Shown here piece after piece: positions 7,708 through 15,053 of a stretch of 37,466 nt of DNA (positions within the stretch are counted from its first letter, which is position 1; every line of letters begins with the position of its first letter). The translations under genes and the position numbers were made by a program. The DNA lies in the NCBI GenBank assembly GCA_021789795.1, contig JAJYJA010000001.1:1-37466 (forward strand). Direction: 5' to 3'. Origin of the DNA: Deltaproteobacteria bacterium. Lineage in GTDB: Bacteria; Desulfobacterota; Desulfobulbia; Desulfobulbales; VMSU01. The notes under the pieces were generated by a model, which saw nothing but the letters and a program-made list of their open reading frames with translations, did no database searches and had not been told where the DNA came from.

Positions 7708-9780
7708 ATGGACAAGCAGCTTCTCTTTGAAATCGGCGCCGAGGAGATCCCCGCCGGCTATCTCCTGCCGGCGGTGGAGGCCCTGGCCGCCAACCTGGGC
7801 CAAGGCCTGCGCGGCCTGGGCCTATCCTTCCAGGGAATCGGCGCCGCCGTCACCCCCCGCCGGCTGGTGGTGCGGGTTGATGGCCTGATCCCCCGCCAGC
7901 CGGACCGGGTGGAGGAGGTCATGGGCCCGGCCAAGAAGGCCGCCTTCACCGCCGACGGCCAGCCCACCAAGGCCGCCCTGGGCTTCGTAAGCTCCAGAAA
8001 CGCCTCCCTCTCCGACCTCAAGACCGTCCAGACCCCCAAGGGCGAATACCTCATGCTCCGCCAGGAGCGCCCCGGCCAGGATACCCGCGAACTCCTGCCC
8101 GAGCTGCTGGCCGAGATGATCCGCCAGGTGCCCTTTCCCAAGTCCATGCGCTGGGGCAGCGCCAAGACCACCTTCGCCCGGCCCATCCAGTGGCTTGTCG
8201 CCCTCTACGACGGCCAGACCGTGCCGCTCACGGTCGAGGGCGCGGGCGCGGCGGGCGAGGTGACCTACGGCCACCGCTTCATGGCTCCGCAAGCGATAAA
8301 AGTAAGGGATTATGACCAGTACGTGGCCGCCCTGCGGGAGGCCGGGGTGCTGGTCGAGCCCGAGGAGCGCCAGGCCCGGGTGCGGGCCGAGATCGACCGG
8401 GCGGCGGCGGCGGTGGGCGGGACTATCCTGCCCGACCCGGAGCTGGTGGACACGGTGGCCAACCTGGTGGAGTCGCCCCACGCCCTGGCCGGCTCCTTTG
8501 ACCCCAAGTTCCTGGCCCTGCCCCAGGACGCCCTGATCACCTCCATGCGCGAGCATCAGAAATACTTCGCCGTCCTGGACGAGCGGGGCCGGCTCAAGGC
8601 CAACTTCGTGGCCGTCAACAACACTAAGGTCAAGGACGCGGCCCTGGGCGCGGCTGGCCATCAGCGGGTGCTGCGGGCCCGGCTGGAGGACGGGCTGTTC
8701 TTCTTCCGCGAGGATCAAAAACAGCCGCTCGCCCAGCGGGTGGCGGGGCTCGAAGGCCTGGTCTTCCAGAACCGCCTGGGCACCATGCGGGAGAAGACCG
8801 AGCGGGTGCGGGCCTTAGCCCGCGCCCTGGCCGCCCGCCTGGCCCCCGAGCGGGTGGAGTTGGTGGACCGGGCCGCCTATCTCGCCAAGGCCGACCTCTT
8901 GACCGCCATGGTCAACGAGTTCCCCTCCCTGCAAGGGGCGATGGGCCGGGATTACGCCCGCCTAAACGGCGAGGACGAACAGGTGGCAATCGCCATCCAC
9001 GAGCACTACCTGCCGGTGCGGGCCGAGGGTCAACTGCCGGAGGGGGTGATCGGCGCCATCGTCGGCATCGCCGACCGCATCGACACCATCGCCGGCTGCT
9101 TCGGCATCGGCCAGGCGCCCACCGGCTCCACCGACCCCTTCGGCCTGCGCCGCCAGGCCCTGGGGCTGATCCGCATCGTCGAGCGCCACGGCTTTTCCCT
9201 CTCGCTCACCGCGCTGATCGCTCAAGCCCTGACCCTGTACGCCGATAAGCTTAGCGAGGGGCGGGAGGCGGCTTTAGCCCCCATCCTGGAGTTCATCCGG
9301 GGCCGCTACAGCAACGACCAGACGGCCCGAGGCGTCGAGCCCGAGGCGGTGGAGGCGGCGGTGTCGGTGGCCTTCGACGACCTGGCCGACTGCGGACGCC
9401 GGATCAAGGCCCTGACCGAGATCAGCCGTCAGCCCGCCTTCCCGCTCCTGGCCGGGGCCTTCAAGCGGGTGATGAACATCATCAAGGGCCGGCGGGAGAC
9501 GGGGGCGGTAAACCCCGGCCTGTTCGCCGACCCGGCGGAGACCGCCCTGCACCAGGCCCTGACCGAGACCCACACCCAGGCCCAGCCCGCAATCGACCAG
9601 GGCGATTACCTGGCCGCCCTGACCGCGATCCTGCGGCTCAAGGGCCCGGTGGACGTATTTTTCGAGCAGGTGATGGTGATGGCCGACGATCCCGCGGTGC
9701 GGGAAAACCGTCTGCGGCTTCTGGCCGCCATCGCCGCCCTCTTCCTGCAGATCGGCGACCTGTCGAAATTCAGCCGCTAA
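7708..9780 (+). CDS. glyS: Glycyl-tRNA synthetase beta subunit
   Basis: A 690-residue protein of the usual length for the beta subunit of bacterial heterotetrameric GlyRS, which charges tRNA-Gly together with the catalytic alpha subunit GlyQ. It begins with the typical LLFEIGAEEIPAGYL and TPRRL. It continues through RKLV-like and GPAKKAAF blocks, SMREHQKYF, VAVNNTKV and the C-terminal helical domain with QTARG and FFEQVMVMADD. A GAGGA ribosome site precedes the ATG. The alpha-subunit gene glyQ, commonly directly upstream, is not in this window; the chemoreceptor occupies that place. It is followed by a small gene after 8 bp. Confidence 0.96.
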   Translation: MDKQLLFEIGAEEIPAGYLLPAVEALAANLGQGLRGLGLSFQGIGAAVTPRRLVVRVDGLIPRQPDRVEEVMGPAKKAAFTADGQPTKAALGFVSSRNASLSDLKTVQTPKGEYLMLRQERPGQDTRELLPELLAEMIRQVPFPKSMRWGSAKTTFARPIQWLVALYDGQTVPLTVEGAGAAGEVTYGHRFMAPQAIKVRDYDQYVAALREAGVLVEPEERQARVRAEIDRAAAAVGGTILPDPELVDTVANLVESPHALAGSFDPKFLALPQDALITSMREHQKYFAVLDERGRLKANFVAVNNTKVKDAALGAAGHQRVLRARLEDGLFFFREDQKQPLAQRVAGLEGLVFQNRLGTMREKTERVRALARALAARLAPERVELVDRAAYLAKADLLTAMVNEFPSLQGAMGRDYARLNGEDEQVAIAIHEHYLPVRAEGQLPEGVIGAIVGIADRIDTIAGCFGIGQAPTGSTDPFGLRRQALGLIRIVERHGFSLSLTALIAQALTLYADKLSEGREAALAPILEFIRGRYSNDQTARGVEPEAVEAAVSVAFDDLADCGRRIKALTEISRQPAFPLLAGAFKRVMNIIKGRRETGAVNPGLFADPAETALHQALTETHTQAQPAIDQGDYLAALTAILRLKGPVDVFFEQVMVMADDPAVRENRLRLLAAIAALFLQIGDLSKFSR

Positions 9781-9788
9781 ACGAGCCG

Positions 9789-9998
9789 ATGCGCGTCAGC
9801 CACATCACCGATTACCTGGCCAAGGCCAACGCCTTCTTCACCCACAGCGCCCTGTCCGCCAACCTGCAACGCCAGGTGGACGGCAACCGCGACCTGCTGG
9901 CCAACATCGCCCGCCGGGCCGGCAACGACATCGCCAGTCAAGCGATCGTCGAGTCCCGGCGCCAGATCTACGGCGGGGCGGTGGATCGTTTAGTCTGA
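9789..9998 (+). CDS. Small hypothetical protein between glyS and lemA
   Basis: A 69-residue, soluble, mostly helical protein starting 8 bp after glyS, with no signal peptide. It has NLQRQVDGNRDLLANIARRAG and a basic C-terminal end. I do not recognise a family. Support comes from its tight spacing after glyS and a sensible amino acid composition. The ribosome site is weak (GAGCCG). It may be cotranslated with glyS. Confidence 0.45.
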   Translation: MRVSHITDYLAKANAFFTHSALSANLQRQVDGNRDLLANIARRAGNDIASQAIVESRRQIYGGAVDRLV

Positions 9999-10031
9999 GG
10001 CCCTGGTATTCTAACCCTAGGAGAACCCACC

Positions 10032-10616
10032 ATGCGTAAAGTTATCCTCTTCCTGCTACTCGGCTTTCTGGCCGTCAACCTCGCCGGCTGCGGCTACAAC
10101 ACCATCCAGGCCAACGACGAGGCGGTGACCGCCGCCTGGGGCGACGTGGAGGCCGCCTACCAGCGCCGGGCCGACCTGATCCCCAACCTGGTGGAGACGG
10201 TGAAGGGCTACGCCGCCCACGAGAAGGACACCCTGATCGCGGTCACCGAGGCCCGGGCCAAGGTGGGCCAGATCAAGGTGGGGGCCGAGGTGATGAAAGA
10301 CCCCCAGGCCTTCGCCAAGTTCGAGGCCGCCCAGGGGGGCTTGAGCTCCGCCCTCTCCCGGCTGATGGTGGTGGTGGAAAAATATCCCGACCTGAAGGCC
10401 AACCAGTCGTTCCAGGACTTCCAGCACCAACTGGAGGGCACCGAGAACCGGATCAACGTCGCCCGGGTGCGCTACAACCAGGCGGTGCAGGCCTTTAACA
10501 CCTCGATCCGCACCTTTCCCAACAACCTGACCAACAACTTCCTGCTCCACCTCTCCCGCCGGGAGCCGTTCAAGGCCGAGGCGGGCGCCGCCAAGGCCCC
10601 GAGCGTCAAGTTCTGA
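10032..10616 (+). CDS. LemA family lipoprotein
   Basis: A 194-residue protein with a lipoprotein signal ending LAVNLAGC (lipidation at Cys20), then the LemA fold. The family hallmarks are visible: YNTIQANDEAVTAAWGDVEAAYQRRADLIPNLVE and YNQAVQAFNTSIRTFPNN (quoted as separate blocks). LemA proteins form long antiparallel helices at the membrane and are very often encoded next to TPM-domain proteins, as here. The molecular role is unknown. The start is supported by AGGAG about 10 bases upstream. The longer family-specific core is intact, with no frame problem. Confidence 0.93.
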   Translation: MRKVILFLLLGFLAVNLAGCGYNTIQANDEAVTAAWGDVEAAYQRRADLIPNLVETVKGYAAHEKDTLIAVTEARAKVGQIKVGAEVMKDPQAFAKFEAAQGGLSSALSRLMVVVEKYPDLKANQSFQDFQHQLEGTENRINVARVRYNQAVQAFNTSIRTFPNNLTNNFLLHLSRREPFKAEAGAAKAPSVKF

Positions 10617-10634
10617 TGGCGTCGCCAACAGACC

Positions 10635-10662
10635 GATCTACGGCGTTTTGCGAGATCATCAA
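10635..10662 (+). repeat. Short dispersed repeat upstream of the TPM gene
   Basis: GATCTACGGCG at 10635-10645 is followed directly by TTTTGCGAGATCATCAA at 10646-10662. The same two blocks flank the MITE region before bamD (20244-20254 and 20483-20499, one mismatch), where they are 228 bp apart. Both sit just before a gene start, so this may be a small dispersed regulatory or REP-like sequence. Confidence 0.35.
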
Positions 10663-10664
10663 TT

Positions 10665-11576
10665 TTGACCGGGATACCGCAGGTGCGTCTTAACCTCTCA
10701 CCAGCTCGCCTGCGGCTGGCCGTCCTTTGGCTGGCCTTGGCCGGGATCCTGGCCCTGACCGCCCCCGCCTGGGGGCTTGAGCCGCCCGCCTTCCACGGCT
10801 ACGTCAACGACTACGCCCACCTGCTCCGGCCGGAGACGGTACAGCTCCTGGATCAGGCCTTAAGCGACTTCGACCGCTCCGACTCCACCCAGGTGGCGGT
10901 GCTGACCATTGACTCCCTGGCGGGCGACAACCTGGAGGACTTCAGCATCCGCACCGCCGAGCGCTGGAAGATCGGCCAGAAGGGCAAGGACAACGGCGTC
11001 CTGCTGCTGGTGGTAAAAAATGACCACAAGCTGCGGATCGAGGTGGGCCGGGGCCTGGAGGGGGTGCTGACCGACCTGCTGGCGGGCCGGATCGTCGATA
11101 ACGTCATCCGCCCCCTGTTTAAAGAGGGCCGCTACGACGAGGGGGTCAAGGCCGGGGTGGGGGCGATCATCCAGGCCTGCCGGGGCGAGTTCAAGGCCGA
11201 CCCCCGCGCCCTGGCCCGGCGCGCTCAGGGCCAGGGGCCGCCGCCGGCCTTGGCCTATTTCCTCTTTGGCTTCCTGGCCATCGCCTTCTTGGGCCGGATG
11301 TCCAAACCCCTGGGGATAGTGGCCGGGGCGGTGCTGCTGCCGCTCGCCGTCTTTCTCGGGCTGGGCTCGCTCGGCTGGCTGGCGCTCCTCATCCTCTTGC
11401 CCGCCGGGGCCTTGGGTGGCTTTCTGCTGCCCCTCATCCTCGCCAACCTGCTCTTTGGCGGCGGGGGCGGGTTTGGCGGCTTCGGGGGCGGCGGCTTCGG
11501 CGGGGGTGGGGACAGCGGCTTCGGCGGCTTTGGCGGCGGTGATTTCGGAGGCGGCGGCGCCTCGGGGGGTTGGTGA
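10665..11576 (+). CDS. TPM-domain membrane protein (YgcG type)
   Basis: A 303-residue protein with a signal peptide and an N-terminal TPM domain. The domain has YVNDYAHLL, STQVAVLTIDSL, GKDNGVLLLVVKNDHKLRIEVG and GLEGVLTDLLAGRI. It is followed by membrane helices at about 200-265 and an extreme Gly/Phe/Ser-rich tail ending GGASGGW, as in YgcG/YdgH-type proteins. The frame opens at TTG 10665, which lacks a ribosome site. GTG 10683 gives the same signal peptide and may be the true start. LemA plus TPM proteins are a recurrent operon. Roles in envelope stress or repair have been proposed for some relatives, but none is shown here. Confidence 0.9.
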   Translation: MTGIPQVRLNLSPARLRLAVLWLALAGILALTAPAWGLEPPAFHGYVNDYAHLLRPETVQLLDQALSDFDRSDSTQVAVLTIDSLAGDNLEDFSIRTAERWKIGQKGKDNGVLLLVVKNDHKLRIEVGRGLEGVLTDLLAGRIVDNVIRPLFKEGRYDEGVKAGVGAIIQACRGEFKADPRALARRAQGQGPPPALAYFLFGFLAIAFLGRMSKPLGIVAGAVLLPLAVFLGLGSLGWLALLILLPAGALGGFLLPLILANLLFGGGGGFGGFGGGGFGGGGDSGFGGFGGGDFGGGGASGGW

Positions 11577-12223
11577 TGACAGACGCGGAACATTTCTTTT
11601 CCGAGCCGGAAAAGTTGCAAATCGCCCAGACCATCTCCGAGGTGGAGAAGAGCACCTCGGGCGAGATCCGCCTGCTGGTGGAGGATCGCAGCGACGCCTA
11701 CCCCGAGGCGACCCTGCTGGGCGGCTTGCTGATTGGCGGGATCGTGGCCCTGGCGATCACCGACCGCTTTTTCCACGACTCCCTGTGGGCCTATATCCCC
11801 TGCGCCTTTGTCTGTTTCCTGCTCGCCGGGGCGCTGCTGAAACTACTCCCCGGCCTGCGCCGGCTCTTCGTGTTCGCCCATCGGGCGGAGCGCCGGGTGC
11901 GCGAACACGGGGCGCTGCTCTTCTACGCCCACGGACTGCACAAGACCCGCGAAGGCACCGGGGTGCTATTCCTGCTCTCCCTGTTCGAGAAGCGGGTCTG
12001 GGTCCTGGCCGACGCCGGCATCTACCAGAAGTTGCGCCAGGAGGAGTTGCAGACCTACACCAGCAAGATCGTGGCCGGGATCAGCAAGGGCAACAAGACC
12101 GAGGCCATCTGCGCCGAGATCCGCCGCCTGGGCGAGACCCTGGCCCGGCACTTCCCGCCCCGTCCCGACGACACCGACGAGCTGGCCAACGAGGTCATCG
12201 TCGAGGGCAAGCAACCGGATTGA
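11576..12223 (+). CDS. Second TPM-domain membrane protein
   Basis: A 216-residue protein whose ATG at 11576 overlaps the previous stop by one base (TGATG), with a GGGGGG ribosome site just upstream. TTG and GTG codons at 11570 and 11573 are in frame but less likely. The N-terminal part has ISEVEKSTSGEIRLLVED, the TPM start without a signal peptide. Two membrane helices lie at about 45-60 and 65-88. The second half has GTGVLFLLSLFEKRVWVLADAGI, which is characteristic of this cytoplasmic-start branch. It completes the lemA-TPM-TPM gene trio. Confidence 0.88.
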   Translation: MTDAEHFFSEPEKLQIAQTISEVEKSTSGEIRLLVEDRSDAYPEATLLGGLLIGGIVALAITDRFFHDSLWAYIPCAFVCFLLAGALLKLLPGLRRLFVFAHRAERRVREHGALLFYAHGLHKTREGTGVLFLLSLFEKRVWVLADAGIYQKLRQEELQTYTSKIVAGISKGNKTEAICAEIRRLGETLARHFPPRPDDTDELANEVIVEGKQPD

Positions 12224-12238
12224 GCCGGAGGGCGCCGC

Positions 12239-14200
12239 ATGGAGCAGGAGCACGCCGTCACCTTTCTGCCCGCCAACCGCACGGCCAGGTTGCCGGAGGG
12301 CCTAAGCCTGATCAAGGCGGCCCGGGCCTTGGGGTTGCACATCAACTCCTCCTGCGGCGGGGCCGGGGTGTGCGGCAAGTGCCGGGTGAAGATCGAGCAG
12401 GGCCAGGTCGAGGGCGGGACCAGCGAGAAACTTAGCGCCGCCGATCTGGCCGCCGGCTACCGCCAGGCCTGCACCGCCCTGGTGGCCGGAGAGGTCACGG
12501 TCCGCATCCCGGTGGAGTCGGGGGCGAGCGGCGGCGCCTTCTCCACCGTGGCCCCGGAGCGGCAGCGGGCCCGGATGCACCTCTTCGACCTGGAGGCGTT
12601 GCGGCAGGAGGGGCTGTTCGAGCCGCCGGTGGAGAAGCTCTGCCTGGAGCTGACCCCGCCCAGCCCGGCCGACAACCGGGCCGACGCCGGACGGATGATC
12701 CAGGGCCTGGCCGAGCAGTACGGCCTGCGCCAGGTGGCCGTCAACCTGCCGGTGCTGCGCCGGCTAGGAAGGGTGATGCGGGAGAGAAATTTCCTGATCA
12801 CCGTCACCGTGGCCCGTTCGGTGAACGGCAAGTTCCGCAACCAGATCGTCAACGTCCAGCCCGGCTGCTGGTCGGGCCGCAACTTCGGCCTGGCCATCGA
12901 CATCGGCACCACCACCATCTACGGCCAGCTCCTCGACATGCACAGCGGCGCCATCCTGGCCGAGGAGGGCGACTACAACCCCCAGATCAGCTACGGCGAG
13001 GACGTCATCTCCCGGATCGTCTTCGCGGAGAAGGCCCCCGGCCTGGCCACCATGAACGAGCTGGTGGTGGCGGCCATCAACAACCTCATCCACCGCCTCC
13101 TGGCCCGGCCCCTGCCGCCCTCCCCCGGCCTGAGCGAGACCCCCATCGGCCGGGAGGAGATCAACTCGGTGACCGTGGCCGGCAACACCACCATGACCCA
13201 CCTCTTCCTGGGCCTGGAGCCGGCCCAGATCCGCCGCGCCCCCTACGTGCCGGTCTCCACCTTCTTCCCGCCGCTTAGGGCCACCGACCTGGGGCTCGAT
13301 CTGCCCCCCCACGCCCTGGCCTTGGTCTATCCTTCGGTGTCGAGCTACGTGGGCGGGGACATCGTGGCCGGGGTCATGGGCTCCGGCATGTACCGCACCG
13401 GCCTGCTCACCCTCTACATCGACATCGGCACCAACGCCGAGATCGTCATCGGCAACCGGGAGTGGCTGGTCTGCGCCGCCTGCTCCGCCGGCCCGGCCTT
13501 CGAGGGCGGCGGCATCACCCACGGGATGCGGGCCGCGCGCGGCGCCATCGAGGACTTCAGCTTAAACCCCGAGACCTGGGAGCCGATGAACATCACCATC
13601 GGCGACCGGCCGCCCATCGGCATCTGCGGCTCGGGGCTCTTGATCATCGTCGCCGCCCTGTTCCGACACGGGGCGCTCAACCAGGCGGGCCGCTTCAACC
13701 CCATCGACACCCCTAGGCTGCGGCAGGGCAAAAACGGCATGGAATTCGTCCTGGCCTGGGAGGCGGACGCGGGCGTCGAGCACGACATCGTGATCAACGA
13801 GGTGGACATCGACAACTTCATCCGGGCCAAGGCCGCCATCTTCGCCGGGGCCAAGACCCTGATCGAGGAGGTGGGGCTTGCGGTAGCCGATCTTGAGCAG
13901 ATCATCCTGGCCGGGGCCTTCGGCTCCTACATCGATCTCGACGCCGCCATGACCGTGGGCCTGCTGCCCGAGGTCGCCCCCGAGAAGGTGCTCTACGTCG
14001 GCAACGGCTCGCTGATGGGGGCCCGGATGAGCGAGCTTAGCAACCACATCCGCCGGGACGTGGTGGAGGTGGTGCGCAAGCTGACCAGCTTCGAGCTCTC
14101 CGAGGTGAGGCACTTCAAGGATCAGTACGTCGCCTCCCTCTTCCTGCCCCATACCGACAGCTCCCTGTTTCCCAGGGTTAACAAGTGGCTGAAGCCTTAA
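12239..14200 (+). CDS. RACo-like ferredoxin-ASKHA protein (DUF4445 type)
   Basis: A 653-residue protein. The N-terminus (1-90) is a 2Fe-2S ferredoxin domain with Cys39, Cys45, Cys48 and Cys78. A middle domain links it to a C-terminal ASKHA ATPase domain with AIDIGTTT, SYGEDVISRI, TVAGNTTMTHL, YIDIGTNAE and LAGAFGSYID. This layout matches RACo, which uses ATP to drive reductive reactivation of the corrinoid iron-sulfur protein in the Wood-Ljungdahl pathway. Relatives act on corrinoid methyltransferases. No corrinoid protein, CODH/ACS or methyltransferase gene lies nearby, so the substrate is unknown. It overlaps the next gene by 16 bp. Confidence 0.9.
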   Translation: MEQEHAVTFLPANRTARLPEGLSLIKAARALGLHINSSCGGAGVCGKCRVKIEQGQVEGGTSEKLSAADLAAGYRQACTALVAGEVTVRIPVESGASGGAFSTVAPERQRARMHLFDLEALRQEGLFEPPVEKLCLELTPPSPADNRADAGRMIQGLAEQYGLRQVAVNLPVLRRLGRVMRERNFLITVTVARSVNGKFRNQIVNVQPGCWSGRNFGLAIDIGTTTIYGQLLDMHSGAILAEEGDYNPQISYGEDVISRIVFAEKAPGLATMNELVVAAINNLIHRLLARPLPPSPGLSETPIGREEINSVTVAGNTTMTHLFLGLEPAQIRRAPYVPVSTFFPPLRATDLGLDLPPHALALVYPSVSSYVGGDIVAGVMGSGMYRTGLLTLYIDIGTNAEIVIGNREWLVCAACSAGPAFEGGGITHGMRAARGAIEDFSLNPETWEPMNITIGDRPPIGICGSGLLIIVAALFRHGALNQAGRFNPIDTPRLRQGKNGMEFVLAWEADAGVEHDIVINEVDIDNFIRAKAAIFAGAKTLIEEVGLAVADLEQIILAGAFGSYIDLDAAMTVGLLPEVAPEKVLYVGNGSLMGARMSELSNHIRRDVVEVVRKLTSFELSEVRHFKDQYVASLFLPHTDSSLFPRVNKWLKP

Positions 14201-14991
14201 TCTTCCCGCTCTTGGCCGGGAATCCCGACCCCTGTTGGCTGGACGGGAAAAGCTATCCGCTCACCGTCCTCTTGGACGGCGTCCCGGAGTACCTGTTTGC
14301 CAAGGGGGTGGCCTCGGCGGCGGCCCTGGCGGCGGTGGCCGCCGACACGGCCCGCCTTTTGTCCACCCGCTATGCCGGACGGCGTTTGCTGCTGGTTGAG
14401 GTGCGGGAGGGGGGCGGGGTCTTTGCCGGCCTGGTGCGCCGGCAGCTGGCGGGCCTGGGGGAGGAGAGCGGACTGCGGGTGGAGACGGGGAGCATCAAGG
14501 TGCGGAGCTACGGCCAGGGAAGCCGGGCCACGGCCCCGCGGGTGGTCGCGCCGCTCTGCGACGCCCGGGGCCGGGAATTTGCCGACTGCTCGGGATTCGA
14601 CGCCGTGGCGCTGCTGGACGACCTGATCGACGCCGGGCACACGGCGGTCTGGCTGGCGGAGACTTATCTGCCCCGGTTCGCGGCCCGGGAGGTCAAGGTC
14701 TGCACCATGCTCGACAAGGCGCGGCCTAGGGGCCGGGAGATCGCGGCGGCGCTGGGCCGGGTGATGCTCTCCTCCGGCCTGCGGGTGGCCGACGACTGGC
14801 TGGTGGGGTACGGCCTGGACCTGACCGTCCCGGGAGGGGGCACGGCACCGGAACTGCACCTCTTCCGCCCGGCCCTGCCCGGCGGGGTTTACGCCTTCAA
14901 CACCGCCCTTGAGCCACGCCTGACCGCCGCCTACCAGGCCGATCCCCAGGGCTTACGCCGGCAGCTCGCCTCTTACGTGAGCGCGGGATAA
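14185..14991 (+). CDS. HPRT-type phosphoribosyltransferase
   Basis: A 268-residue protein starting at GTG 14185, inside the end of the RACo-like gene. The core resembles hypoxanthine phosphoribosyltransferases. It has KVRSYG at 105-110, a PRPP-binding loop LLDDLIDAGHT at 143-153, KVCTMLDKARPR at 171-182 and DDWLVGYGLDL at 203-213. These enzymes join a purine base to PRPP. The protein is longer than the usual 180 or so residues, with extra N-terminal (about 1-65) and C-terminal (about 214-268) parts, so the exact base or role is uncertain. The overlap with the upstream gene suggests coupled translation. Confidence 0.75.
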   Translation: MAEALIFPLLAGNPDPCWLDGKSYPLTVLLDGVPEYLFAKGVASAAALAAVAADTARLLSTRYAGRRLLLVEVREGGGVFAGLVRRQLAGLGEESGLRVETGSIKVRSYGQGSRATAPRVVAPLCDARGREFADCSGFDAVALLDDLIDAGHTAVWLAETYLPRFAAREVKVCTMLDKARPRGREIAAALGRVMLSSGLRVADDWLVGYGLDLTVPGGGTAPELHLFRPALPGGVYAFNTALEPRLTAAYQADPQGLRRQLASYVSAG

Positions 14992-15053
14992 AGGTCACGC
15001 GGCGCTCCCGGCCCGTCCTTGCGACTCGATTCGTCCGCCTCCCTTGCGAGGGC

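Noticed and set aside
11416..12435. A 339-codon open frame across the two TPM genes
   Set aside because: It is Arg/Gly/Pro-rich, overlaps two clear TPM-family genes in another frame, and matches no known protein pattern. It is a GC-rich shadow.
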